From positions 1,576,883 through 1,640,882 of the forward strand of contig CM042181.1 of the NCBI GenBank assembly GCA_023376005.1: 64,000 bases of DNA. The letters run 5' to 3'. Made by a program: the position numbers and the translations under genes. Shown piece by piece: positions 22,233 to 32,050 of the stretch (positions are counted from its first letter, which is position 1; each line of letters starts with the position of its first letter). The notes under the pieces were generated by a model. It was given only the letters and a program-made list of their open reading frames with translations. It was not told the origin of the DNA and did no database searches. Source of the stretch: Doryteuthis pealeii (Eukaryota > Mollusca > Cephalopoda > Myopsida > Loliginidae).

Positions 22233-22562
22233 ATCTAATCCAGTGATTCTCAACGTGGTCCAGCTGGACCATCTGTGGTCCACATGACATTTCTAGTGGT
22301 CCACAGAGAGTTCGAAGCCACAAAAATGTTTTAGCCATTTCACAAAAATTTAACTAATTTAGCACTTCTTATAATGACCCTCGCCAGTTGAAAATGTCCA
22401 TTTAAGCGCACGTCGATGATCGGCGGAAAAATGAATTGTCTTGTCTCGTCTTACTTTAACCGCTCACAGCAACATTCAAGAAAAGTAGGATTAGTCCATG
22501 GGAATTTTTTGATTAAATACTGGTCCATAAGCGGAAAAACGTTGAGAAGCACTGATCTAATC
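22233..22562. mobile_element. hAT-type non-autonomous transposon with 8-bp target duplication
   Basis: The element proper is 22241-22554 (314 bp). Target duplications ATCTAATC are identical at 22233-22240 and 22555-22562. Terminal inverted repeats: left CAGTGATTCTCAACG, right (minus) CAGTGCTTCTCAACG, one mismatch. An 8-bp duplication plus CAGTG ends is the hAT signature. Interior open frames are short and do not look like transposase, so this is a MITE. Confidence 0.93.
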
Positions 22563-23127
22563 GATTGGTTAGCGTCGGCTGAGAAGGAACCCGCTTTCTT
22601 GAAAAAAAATGCGGTGGTCAGTTTAAAAAAATGTTCCCTTGGTTTGCGTTGGCAAGAAAATAGACTTGAGGGTGGTGTCTTAAAAAAGTGTTGTTTCCAA
22701 GGACTCTCCTCGGTATTCCCTCATTTCGGCAGTTTGGCTACGAAGACTCTTCTGAAGAACTTTCTTTGCTAAGAACTTCGCTTAGTAGTTATAACTACTA
22801 ATTTGTGATCTTTCGGTGACAATTCAGACCAAGAAAAACAGGAATAAGTGTTTTATGTTTTTTTCCTTTGCTTTTATAATTTTCACTGTTTTGTATTTAC
22901 AATTTAATTTTTGGTAACTTTATGTCCGTTGGACAATTGCAAGTGGAAAGATTCTTGCAACCCAATAAACGTTGTTTTTAAAGGCTCACGGCGACATTTT
23001 GTCTTATTTTTCCAAGCGTCCTGAAATTATTTTCTGTAGATATTTGTTTGTTTCAGTTCGGGCTTTATTATTACGTAAAATTATAATTTTATCTCAGAGA
23101 GACGTTTTCAGGGTTAAATCCCGATAG
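22563..23127. other. Unassigned
   Basis: Sequence in which the hAT element inserted, continuing to the next microsatellite. An AATAAACG polyadenylation-like signal is near 22963. No gene recognised. Confidence 0.3.
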
Positions 23128-23136
23128 TATATATAT

Positions 23137-23196
<60 letters not shown>

Positions 23197-23345
23197 TCTA
23201 TCTCTCTCTCTCATATATATATATATATATCAGTCTATCTATATATCAGTTTCTCTCTCTTTCTCTCTCTCTCTATATATATATAGCAGTCTATACCAGT
23301 CTCTCTATATATATATATCAGTCAGTCAGTCTCTATCTTTCTCTC
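23128..23345. repeat. Mixed TA/TC/CAGT microsatellite
   Basis: Alternating TA and CT tracts with recurring ATCAGTCTAT. It marks the 3' boundary of the G3 segmental duplication. Confidence 0.9.
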
Positions 23346-23662
23346 TTATTATACCCAGCAAGCGTATACAACACTATATAAAGCTAATATCTAAATTGCA
23401 TATTTTGAAATTGAATATATGTGAAAAATAATTAGATTCAATAAATGTCTACTACTTATATCTATAAATATACTATTACTGATGTAGGACACATTCAAAC
23501 CGGGTAAGCCACACACTATAACAGAATCAAGAAGGTAGGCCACAAACTATAACGGCTCAGTTTATTCTCCGATAAAACTAAGGTTACCAATAATGCCTTT
23601 CTGGGGATAAAAATCGCCACATTGAGTAGGCTCTGCGCTCCGTTTGGTGAGTGAGGTGACGT

Positions 23663-23796
23663 CTATATAGCTGTAAGCCCTTCATTGTTTCTACAACTTG
23701 GGTCACCCCCGAACAGGATAAGAAGTCTGTGAACATCTGAGGCAGCATCCGGGGGCAAATATATAACGGCATACATGAATGGGTTCGTAGGTCGAA
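23663..23796 (-). pseudogene. FEM-1-like 3' end fragment (G3b)
   Basis: Minus strand. The last 42 or so codons of a FEM-1-like gene, PFMYAVIYLPPDAASD..NNEGLTAI then a stop at 23663. It is joined upstream to unrelated sequence (GCGCGGTTGAGATTCG) and has no acceptor. Its 3' flank matches the flank of the third 3'-end copy at 41517-41861, so both descend from one event before the G3/G4 inverted duplication. Confidence 0.75.
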
Positions 23797-24248
23797 TCTC
23801 AACCGCGCGGTGAATGAAAATGGGCAAAGTAGAAATAAATCTTGTACAAGAAATCAAAAAGTTAATTATTTGCATAACAAAAGAACTATCCCTTAGAAGA
23901 GGACCCTTAGTTAGAGACAGCAACAAGAAGACGATCAAAATGAAGCTAGAAGCTAGACGACAGAACGACCGGCCAAAGAAGATAGGAAAGGGTAATGAAG
24001 AAGTCTCAACTCTGTATCAGTCTCTCTCTCTCTCTCTCTCTCATATAGATAAATGTATATTTCTCTTTCTATCTCATGTATATAAGCAACGAGGGCATAC
24101 AACACTATATAAAGCTTATGACTGAATTGCATGTCTTTAAATTGAATATATGTGAAAAATAATTTGCCTACTACATATATCTATAAATATACTCTTACTG
24201 AGGTAGGACACATTCAAACCGGGTAGGCCGCATACTATAACAGCCCCA

Positions 24249-24254
24249 TTTATT
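24249..24254 (-). terminator. G3 polyadenylation signal
   Basis: AATAAA on the minus strand, about 97 nt after the G3 stop codon. The same AGAATAAA occurs downstream of G4. Confidence 0.6.
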
Positions 24255-24350
24255 CTCTGATAAAACTAAGGTTACCAATAATGCCTTTCTGGGGATAAAA
24301 ATCGCCATATTGAGTAGGCTCTGTGCTCCGTTTGCGGAGTAATGTGACGT

Positions 24351-26044
24351 CTATAAGGCTTTAAGTCCTTCATTGTTTCTACAACTCGGGTCACCCCCGA
24401 ACAGGATAAGAAGTCTGTGAACATCTGAGGCAGCATCCGGGGGCAAATACATAACGGCATACATGAGTGGGGTTCGTAGGTAATAATCTCTGGAGTTAGC
24501 ATCGGCTCCGCATTGAAGGAAGAGCTTAATGAGCCATATCCCTTTCAAGTAAGGTTTCTTCATAAACTTGATTATATGGTGTAATATAGACCGATGGAAC
24601 TTCAATCTGATATCTTCGCTGACCAATTTTGTGATCATCTCTATAAATTGGCCGAGGTAATTCCGAGATAATTCTTTACTCATTGGACTCAAAAGCATAC
24701 CCAATAAAGCGTCAACCGATGCTAAATAATCTTCATCAACAATAAAGGGACTCCTATATATATTGTCTTTGACTCGCTTCGACTTGTTCAAAACTGCCTG
24801 CGTTACCATTTTGAAAATATCAAACGCTGCTTGTTCAAAAAAGTCATTTAGACAACTGGTTGTAGCAATTTCAGAGAACAGATGTTTAAAGTTGTTGATA
24901 TTACCAGGGACAAAAGAGAACGAGGTTTCATGACAATATATCTCCATATAATGGAGCAACTGCCTAAGCATCTCCATATCGTTTTCTTGTTTAGCAATCA
25001 ATGCTGTTAGCAGGAGGCACCCCATGTAGAAGTGGTTATTCCTTCCTACGATCCTTTCAATAACTAAACTACTCTGGAGAGCAAGATGTAAAAGATTGCC
25101 TTGTAGATTTTCCAATTCTATCTCTGTGGTGAATTCTTTGATGTTATCAACAATAGCATTAGTTGGAATCGGACAGTTCTTAGGTAAATTCAATAGCGCC
25201 CTCAAATATAAGGAGTCCCTCCATGGTATTATAATTCGACATTTATCAAATATATAAGCAACATTCAAGATTTCCAAAACCTCTATCTTATCTAACAGAG
25301 AACATCCGGGTTGTTGAATCAAACACTTAAGAACCGGGTAACACAGGTTGCTAGAAGCCATATTCAAAGGGGTTATGCCTTCAAGGTTTCGGGACATAAC
25401 ATCAGCACCAGCGTTGACTAGTTGGGTCACGCTTTCGATGTGTTTGTTTCTAGTGGCAAAATGAAGGGCTGTAAATCCATATTCGTCTTGGTGGTGAACG
25501 TTTGCTCCATGAGCGAGCAGGTAGCTGCAAATTTTCCAGTTTGCTGTCGAGTACATTAGAACGCTTTTCCCCTGAAAGTACGGTCGATTAACATCAGCTC
25601 CCTTCTCTACTATCAGTTTCACGGCCCTTAGATTTCCAAAGGAAGTAGCAATCATTAAAGGAGACTTAGCACCGTCGATGGTGTCGTTGATGTTTGGTAA
25701 ATGTTCCAGGATCAGTTCAATCAATATAGGGTTACCGATTTTTATGGCGGGAGTGAGTGGGTGCCGGCAGGTTTTCCATTGTCCGGACATTGTGTGAGGT
25801 CCCTGTAAAAAGAAAGAAAGTTCCAGGAGGTAACGGGAAATTTCGACCCTGTTATATTTAACTGCAAGATAGAGAGGGGAACAGCCATTGACCGTAAAAT
25901 TTAAAACCTTGATGCGTTGTTCGGAGTTAAGGGTTCTGAAGATTGCTTTGATGTCGTCCAAGGCAGCAAACTCGATTAATCGGAATATTCGTTTAAGGAG
26001 GTCCAACCAGTTTTTTTGGACAAGTATGGATCTCTCGTCATATA
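24351..26044 (-). CDS. FEM-1-like ankyrin protein G3, exon 2
   Basis: Main exon of an intact gene. Acceptor CTTTCCTTGCAG at 26045, phase 1, then 564 codons to TAG; with exon 1 the protein is 567 residues. In residues of the 551-aa part from Leu-Asp-Leu-Leu: an N-terminal helix pair 1-36, ankyrin-type repeats about 42-230 (SPLYLAVK, HPLTPAIKIGN, SPLMIATSFGN, GADVNRP, GFTALHFA, GITPLNMA), and a FEM-1-type middle region 240-485 (IEVLEILNVAYIF, VIERIVGRNN, LFSEI). Two C-terminal ankyrin repeats follow at 490-551 (KLFLQCGADANSRD, RTPLMYA). This order is the FEM-1 layout; FEM-1 proteins recruit substrates to CUL2 ligases. Odd: it stops at GLKAL, before the usual VHL-box tail. Neighbours: divergent from G4; a GATA tract lies just upstream in the intron. 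Confidence 0.82.
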
Positions 26045-26077
26045 CTGCAAGGAAAGAAAATAATTATTTAAGTCATG

Positions 26078-26302
26078 GATAGATATAGAGATAGATAGAT
26101 AGATAGATAGATAGGTAGATATATCGAGATATAGAGATAGATAGATAGACAGGTAGGTAGACATATCGAGATATAGAGATGGATAGACATATCGAGATAT
26201 AGAGATGGATAGGTCGAGATATAGAGATTAGATAGATAGATAGGTAGTAGATATATAGATAGATAGGTAGGTCGATAGAGATAGAGATAGATAGATAGAG
26301 AT

Positions 26303-26358
<56 letters not shown>

Positions 26359-26801
26359 GTCGAGATATAGAGATAGATAGATAGATAGGTAGATATAGAG
26401 ATAGATAGAGATAGATATAGATATAGAGATAGATAGATAGATAGGTCGAGATATAGAGATAGATAGATAGATAGATAGATAGGTAGATATAGAGATAGAT
26501 AGATAGATAGATCGAGATAGAGATAGATAGATAGATAGGTCGAGAATAGAGATAGATAGATAGATAGAGATAGATAGATTAGAGATAGATAGATAGATAG
26601 ATAGGTCGAGATATAGAGATAGATAGATAGATAGGTCGAGATATAGAGATAGATAGATTAGATAGGTCGAGATATATAGAGATAGATAGATAGATAGGTC
26701 GAGATATAGAGATAGATAGATAGATAGGTCGAGATATAGAGATAGATAGATAGATAGATAGATAGGTCGAGATATAGAGATAGATAGACATATCGAGATA
26801 T
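26078..26801. repeat. (GATA)n tract with TCGAGATATAGA interruptions
   Basis: Over 700 bp of AGAT/GATA repeats with a recurrent AGGTCGAGATATAGAGATAG higher-order unit. It begins only about 35 bp upstream of the G3 exon 2 acceptor. Confidence 0.97.
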
Positions 26802-26960
26802 GAATTTAACATTTTGAAAAAACAATTAGTAATTATTATCTGCTGACAGAATCTGTTTCGACACCTTAGTAGAAGGGTCATCATCAATTCTACTAAGGTG
26901 TCGAAACAGATTCTGTCAGCAGATAATAATTACTAATTGTTTTTTCAAAATGTTAAATTC
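26802..26960. repeat. Perfect palindrome, 73-bp arms
   Basis: Arms 26802-26874 and 26888-26960 are exact reverse complements, separated by 13 nt (GGGTCATCATCAA). A third copy of the arm is at 27367-27439. The right end is followed by CTGTCGGATTAATTTCC, the shared foldback end motif. Confidence 0.95.
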
Positions 26961-27347
26961 ATTCTGTCGGATTAATTTCCATTTACACATTTGTCTCATG
27001 AAAAAACAAAATATTCGGATTTTTACACCTCCGAAGATTATTCTACGAACACTACAAAAAAAAATTTACCTACACCACAAACTTTTTGAAACTTAACATC
27101 TTCTTTCAACTGTGCTGTGGACATGTAAACAACTTAATAGCTGGATTATATTTTGAACATTTTTGATAATCTCTTACACTTTTTGAGTTTATTTTTGGAT
27201 TAAAAATGCTTCTGATTTTTAAAAATAAAATTTATTTTATTTTTGAAACAGTATGCGCATTTTAAAAAATTCAAGCATTCCAGCGTGTGTTTGTACCCCC
27301 TATTCTCTTCCAACGGTTTTTTATCCCTTCTTTCTTTCATATATTTT

Positions 27348-27400
27348 TGCTCGTTGATGATGACCCTTCTACTAAGGTGTCGAAACAGATTCTGTCAGCA
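27348..27400 (+). ncRNA. Hammerhead-like motif with core insertion
   Basis: Parts in order: TGCT (stem I), CGTTGATGA plus T, GACCCTT/AAGGTGTC (stem II, one bulged base), GAAA, CAG-ATT-CTG (stem III), TC, AGCA (stem I). All three stems pair. The core has two extra bases (GT) relative to CUGANGA plus the extra U seen in related motifs. Probably a decayed ribozyme. Confidence 0.5.
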
Positions 27401-27460
27401 GATAATAATTACTAATTGTTTTTTCAAAATGTTAAATTCATATATGTTAAAAGAAAGGAA

Positions 27461-27680
27461 ATGAATCCGACGGTATGAGTATATATGAAAAGATATGAAA
27501 ACACCACAAAATGCTGTTAAAGTGAAAACATTTTATAAACAAGCTCTGATGATGATTTTCATAAAATCGAAATATGGTTCAATATCAGCTAAGTTATAAA
27601 ATGTTTTCACTTTAACAGCATTTTGTGGTGTTTTCATATCTTTTTATATATACTCATTATATATATATATATATATATAT
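27461..27680. repeat. Foldback element carrying the hammerhead
   Basis: Starts with AATCCGACGGTATGAG (the shared end motif reversed). Arms around AACACCACAAAATGCTG and its complement flank the hammerhead, and it ends in a TA tract. Related to 34430-34760. Confidence 0.75.
27542..27590 (+). ncRNA. Hammerhead ribozyme-like motif
   Basis: Complete three-stem arrangement: AGCT (27542-27545), CTGATGA (27546-27552), T, GATTTT-CAT-AAAATC stem II (27554-27568), GAAA (27569-27572), TAT-GGTTCA-ATA stem III, TC (27585-27586, predicted cleavage), AGCT (27587-27590) pairing with the first AGCT. The only departure from the type I consensus is one extra U between the core and stem II. It sits at the apex of a roughly 45-bp stem (27489-27537 with 27593-27640), which would extend stem I. 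Hammerheads of this kind are known from Penelope-like retroelements; assignment here is inference. Confidence 0.6.
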
Positions 27681-27837
27681 ATTGGTTTGGTTTGTTTTAC
27701 CGCATATCAACCTCGGTTTGAAATAGAGTCAATCTTAACTTGTACTCGATTTTTTTTTATTCACACGTTTTACAATTTAACCCATGGATGGGTCCTTAAC
27801 AGATTTAAATGAAAGGGAAAAAATGAAAGTAACTTAC

Positions 27838-27847
27838 CTTCAGCCAT
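27838..27847 (-). CDS. G3 exon 1 (start codon and donor)
   Basis: Minus strand ATGGCTGAAG then GTAAGTTAC. The split codon G|TA gives Val, so the protein begins Met-Ala-Glu-Val. Position, orientation and phase fit exon 2 at 26044. Confidence 0.72.
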
Positions 27848-28382
27848 TTTATATAGTTTTTGTTTTAATATACAACTTTTTCCTCTATCGTAAAACCAAG
27901 TGTTTAAAAACTAAAAGACTCATAAGTATAAATAGGTACAAGAAATAGTAAAAATTTAAAAATCTAATAAAACAATTACTTAAATTAACTGTAACGTAAA
28001 AGTAAAATCATATCGAAAACTGAACCGGTGCCGGCACCCAGTACCTATGTTTCAGTCAGTGAAGAATAAAAACATATATATATATACAAAAATGACATGT
28101 TAAAATATATGTAGTTTGATTTATTTGGATTTTCTAACCTAAGTTAAAAATTTCAAAAAAATTAAAATTAAAACGAAAAATATTAGGTGTGACCAAATTC
28201 AGGTAAAGAATGACGTCATTCGGTTTCTCCGTTTAAGAGTTTGAAATCTACACTCATGTTATCACAAGTTCGATCCTTACTGGCAGCTGTTCCACCCAGA
28301 TGAGATATTTTTCTTGCAATACTTCGCCAATTGAAATATAATTTAAGTAAGTGTAATCTTATCTAATTTCGTTAGTCTTTCT
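27848..28382 (-). promoter_or_regulatory. G3 upstream (promoter) region
   Basis: Conserved with the G4 upstream region, in mirror orientation. It contains a perfect CRE-type palindrome TGACGTCA at 28211-28218, the GTTCGATCCTTACTGGCAG block at about 28268, and an AACTATATAAAATGG sequence at the start codon. Function is inferred from conservation. Confidence 0.5.
28211..28218. promoter_or_regulatory. CRE-like site TGACGTCA
   Basis: Exact CREB/ATF consensus about 370 bp upstream of the G3 start codon. G4 has TGACGTAA at the equivalent place (33646-33653) and the G5 upstream region has TTACGTCA. Confidence 0.4.
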
Positions 28383-28672
28383 AATCTAGACATATATAAA
28401 GCAGTGCTGTAATGTTTAAAGTCATGGGAAACGGATTTGTCGCCCCGGGTTCAAATCCTTGATGTGATAATTACATTTCACTTAGCGCTAATACCCTTGG
28501 GAAAGGTATGAATCCTACTCTCCCTCCAGCTATGGATAAATAGTAGGGCAGACTGGGCTCTTTAACCTTGGTAAGGCAACCGGTCTAGGAGAAGGAAAAC
28601 TCTGAATTCAAATCTGCTGAACTCCGCTTAAGAAATTAACCTTGTGTCACATCCTGCTCGTGCGGAGGGGTT

Positions 28673-28676
<4 letters not shown>
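28383..28676 (+). mobile_element. SINE-T copy (tRNA-headed)
   Basis: Head with a tRNA-like A box (GCAGTGCTGTAATGTTTAAAG) and a near-perfect B box (GGGTTCAAATCC), then CACTTAGCGCTAATACCC, ACTGGGCTCTTTAACC and CACATCCTGCTCGTGCGG, ending in a TA/GT microsatellite. The spacing and B box make a tRNA-derived SINE the best call. Confidence 0.75.
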
Positions 28677-28706
<30 letters not shown>

Positions 28707-28853
28707 TGTGTGTGTGTGTGTGTGCGTGTTAATGTATGAGTAGTAGCTTACCGGTGGGTATGAGTACGATCGTTGGAAGCGCACAGTATCCAGGGGTTAA
28801 GACTGAGAAAAAACAAATACAAAGTGCTCAATACAATGTAGAGCAAACATTTA

Positions 28854-29494
28854 TCTTATTATAATGGAGATTGTGTGTTTGTCTATCTGTAACCGAAACT
28901 ATATTACTACTCAAATCACAATTCCCTTCGTTATTTACATCACATTCTCCATGGTTTTATTTTTATTTAAACCTCAATTATTGATAAAATTGTTTTACAT
29001 CATTAAGACTGTTGACCATATCTACATACACAGAACATGCAATTGTATTTATATATACAACAAAATAGCGGATTATAGTGTGAATGGGAAGGCTGATTTG
29101 CATATTGATCTTAAAAATTTGATTTTAATAAATATATGCTTAGTATTATTGATTTCTAATTGTTTGGTTTTTATCTTAATGAATATGAGCAAAAATCTCG
29201 GGGATAAATCTTAAAAGAAATCCATTGATAAGAAGAAATAACTGTAATTTTATTCTTTACTTCCTATTTTAACTAAATAGTTAAATTAGGAAAATTTTCC
29301 AAAGACAGACGGGAGTAATGGAAAATGATGGAAGAGTTAGTTTCAAAGTTGTTCTATTTTTCAATCATACCCCCTCTGTTCCAAATCTTTTTATTTGCAT
29401 TCTTATTCAGTTTCTTTAGCCTTCTAATTTAATATGATATTTTATTATATCAAAAGTTAAATACTTGCACCTGGAGGGTGCATATATTTTCTAG
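28854..29494 (+). mobile_element. Helitron-1 copy H5
   Basis: 641 bp, plus orientation. A|TCTTATTATAATGGAG at the start, hairpin GCACCTGGAGGGTGC with one mismatch, CTAG|T at the end. Confidence 0.85.
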
Positions 29495-29651
29495 TTTATA
29501 TAATGGATAGAAGTAGCCTTTTGGAAGCAATAGATTTGGCCTCTTGGTTAATGTCCTCTTCTAAGCTGGGGTTTGCTTTTTGATAGAACTTGGTAACTTC
29601 ATTTTGGAGTAGTCTGTTGTATTTACTTCTATCTATAGGTTACTTCTATCC

Positions 29652-29652
<1 letters not shown>

Positions 29653-29702
<50 letters not shown>

Positions 29703-30000
29703 AGCAGTTGTGTGTATGTGTATGTCCGGAGGAAACTTCGAAAATAATACAATTAATGACAAAGTAAATATATATACACATTAAATATCACCAATTATTG
29801 GTTTTGAGCAAAAATAATGAAGGTTTGATTTATATTAGTGAAGATACTTAAAAAAATACAATTTAAATGATAATAGCATTGATTTTTTTTTTGTTTTTTT
29901 GCATTTAATATTTTAAATAGTAGACATTAATTTTTATTTATTTTCAGACTGGCTGGATCAACGCAACGTCTTTTGTTTTTACATAGGGATTTTAGATTAT
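29653..30000 (+). mobile_element. (TA)n and 5' part of a Helitron-2 copy
   Basis: A TA tract (29653-29697) runs into AAAGAGCAGTTGTGTG and ATGTCCGGAGGAAACTTCG, the Helitron-2 5' region, continuing to ACATAGGGATTTTAG near 29985. The 3' end is missing. Confidence 0.6.
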
Positions 30001-30385
30001 GTATAAAAAATATTTATTTATTGGTTACTTGGTCTCAACATCCTTTTATTTAAATAAACATAACAAATATTTTGTAAATAAAACCTATTTTCATTAAATA
30101 AACATATCTGCATTTTTATTCTGATTAAACAAAAACTATTTTAATATAAAAACGTGTCTTTAATATAAAAACGTGTTTTTCGTTTAAAGTTTTTAAAAGT
30201 TTTTAAAAAAATTCCTATTGAATTAACAACAACAATAAGAAATAACTATTTTTTTTATTAAAATCGAAAACTATTTTAGTATTAATCGAACCTTTGGGTT
30301 GTAAACATACAGGGTCAGGCAAAATGATCTGTAACGTAAAATCTTATTCAATGAACATACGTGTGATCAGCTGCAATTATATATA
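30001..30385. other. Unassigned AT-rich sequence
   Basis: Contains direct copies of AATATAAAAACGTG. The last 40 bp (30340-30377) match one arm of the palindrome at 31871-31999. Confidence 0.4.
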
Positions 30386-31014
30386 CTAGCAAATATATGC
30401 ACCCTCCAGGTGCAAGTATTTAAGTTTAAATGTAATAAAATATTAGATTAAATCAGAAAGGTTAGTGAAACTAATTAAGAAATCAAATAAAAAGATTTGA
30501 AACGGAGGGGGTATAATCGAAAAATAGAACAACTGAAACTTACTCTTTCATCACTTCCGTTTTTCAATGCTAAATTTTCCTAATTTAACTATTTAGTTAA
30601 AATAGGAAGTAAAGAATAAAATTACAGTTATTTCTTCTTGTTACTGAATTTCTTTTAGGATTTATTGAAGAGATTTTTACTCATATTCATTAAGATAAAA
30701 ACAAACAATTAGAAATCAATAATACCAAGCACATTTTTATTAAAATCAGTTTTTTTAATATCAATATGCAAATTAGCTTTACGTTTACACTGTAAACCGC
30801 TATTTTGTTGTATATATAAATATAATAGCATGTTAATAATATGTATATATGGTTAACAGTATTAATAATGTAAAGCAATTTTATTAATAATTGAGGTTAA
30901 AATTAAAATAAATTCATGGTGAATGTGACGTCAATAACTAAGGGAATTGTGACTTGAGTAGTGATTTAGTTTCGGTTACAGACAGAAAAACACACAATCT
31001 CCAGTATAATAGGA
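30386..31014 (-). mobile_element. Helitron-1 copy H6
   Basis: 629 bp, minus orientation, with CTAG at the left. The hairpin arms are GCACCCT and AGGTGC, and the right end is AATAGGA|T. Inserted next to the palindrome-arm fragment. Confidence 0.85.
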
Positions 31015-31150
31015 TATATATATTATAGATAGATGTAGACGTGTGATATTGAGCAGTCTCGGCAAATACAATAACACACCAAGTAAGCTACTGACAACCA
31101 TTATACTAAACCATATATTTACATGTGGTGTATTTATCCTCTCTCTTTTT

Positions 31151-31250
31151 NNNNNNNNNNNNNNNNNNNNNNNNNNNNNNNNNNNNNNNNNNNNNNNNNN
31201 NNNNNNNNNNNNNNNNNNNNNNNNNNNNNNNNNNNNNNNNNNNNNNNNNN
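31151..31250. other. Assembly gap (100 N)
   Basis: A run of exactly 100 N, so its true size is probably unknown. It lies between the inverted G3 and G4 halves. Short reading frames crossing it are meaningless. Confidence 0.99.
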
Positions 31251-31440
31251 AAATTGCATCCGGCTTTTTTCCCGCTAAGAGTTTTGGGAAATCTACACTC
31301 TCATGTTAACAAGTTCGATCCTTACTGGCAGCTGTTCCATCCATATGAGATATTTTCTTGCAATACTTCGCCAATTAAAAATATAATTCACATAAGTGTA
31401 ATCTTATCAAATTTCGTTAGTCTTTCTAATCTAGACATAT
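31251..31440 (-). repeat. FEM-1-like upstream region fragment
   Basis: Matches the far part of the G3 upstream region (ACAAGTTCGATCCTTACTGG, CTTGCAATACTTCGCC, CGTTAGTCTTTCTAATC). It begins at the gap edge, so an exon-bearing part could be lost in the gap. Confidence 0.55.
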
Positions 31441-31823
31441 ATAAAGGGTAGTGCTGTAATGGTTAAATCATGGGAAATGGACTCGTTGCCCCGGGTTCAA
31501 ATCCTTGATGTGATAATTGCATTTCACTTAGCGTTAATACCCTTGGGAAAGGTATGAATATATATTGGTTTGGTTTGTTTTACCGCATATCAACCTCGGT
31601 TTGAAATAGAGTCAATCTTAATGTATACTCGATTTTTTTTTTATTCACACGTTTTACAATTTAATTCTCTCTCAAGATATGGATAAATAGAAGGGTAGAC
31701 TGGGCTCTTTAACCTTGGTAAGGCAACCGGTCTAGGAGAATGAAAACTCTGAATTCAACCCTGCTGAATTCCACTTAAGAAATTGACCTCGTGTCATATC
31801 CTGCTCGTGCGGAGGGGTTGGTA
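31441..31823 (+). mobile_element. SINE-T copy interrupted by a SINE-A tail
   Basis: tRNA-like head GGTAGTGCTGTAATGGTTAA with B box GGGTTCAAATCC, then the body. A SINE-A tail segment (about 31557-31665) interrupts it. Ends at a TA tract. Confidence 0.7.
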
Positions 31824-31832
31824 AATATAATA

Positions 31833-31870
<38 letters not shown>

Positions 31871-31873
<3 letters not shown>

Positions 31874-31999
31874 CGAGTTACCGATTAATTGCAGTTGATC
31901 ACACGTATGTTCATTGAATAAGATTTTACGTTACAGAAATGTAAAATCTTATTCAATGAACATACGTGTGATCAGCTGCAATTAATCGGTAACTCGATT
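31871..31999. repeat. Near-perfect palindrome, 59-bp arms
   Basis: Arms 31871-31929 and 31941-31999 differ at one position; the spacer is 11 nt. The right arm and its loop side also occur at 30340-30377. Confidence 0.93.
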
Positions 32000-32013
32000 A
32001 ATTCAGTAGACTT

Positions 32014-32050
32014 AACCCTGATGATTCTAACGAGGAAACTCGAGTAGGTT
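32014..32050 (+). ncRNA. Hammerhead ribozyme-like motif (canonical core)
   Basis: AACC (stem I), CTGATGA (32018-32024), TTC-TAAC-GAG (short stem II with one wobble), GAAA (32035-32038), CTCGAG (palindromic stem III), TA (32045-32046), GGTT pairing with AACC. Order and adjacency fit a minimal type I hammerhead with no extra core base. Stems II and III are short, so activity may need dimerisation or may be weak. Confidence 0.5.

Larger units (their letters stand above)
26045..27837 (-). other. G3 intron
   Basis: 1793-nt phase-1 intron, donor GTAAGT, acceptor TTGCAG. From 3' to 5' it contains a 720-bp GATA microsatellite, a perfect 73-bp-arm palindrome, a second copy of one arm, a hammerhead-bearing foldback and a SINE-A tail fragment. 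Its length is inferred from the exon pairing. Confidence 0.65.

Noticed and set aside
22416..22772. 118-codon plus-strand frame
   Set aside because: Starts inside the hAT MITE and runs across its boundary; no domain.
26579..26887. Tyr/Leu/Ser-rich frame in the GATA region
   Set aside because: Microsatellite translation.
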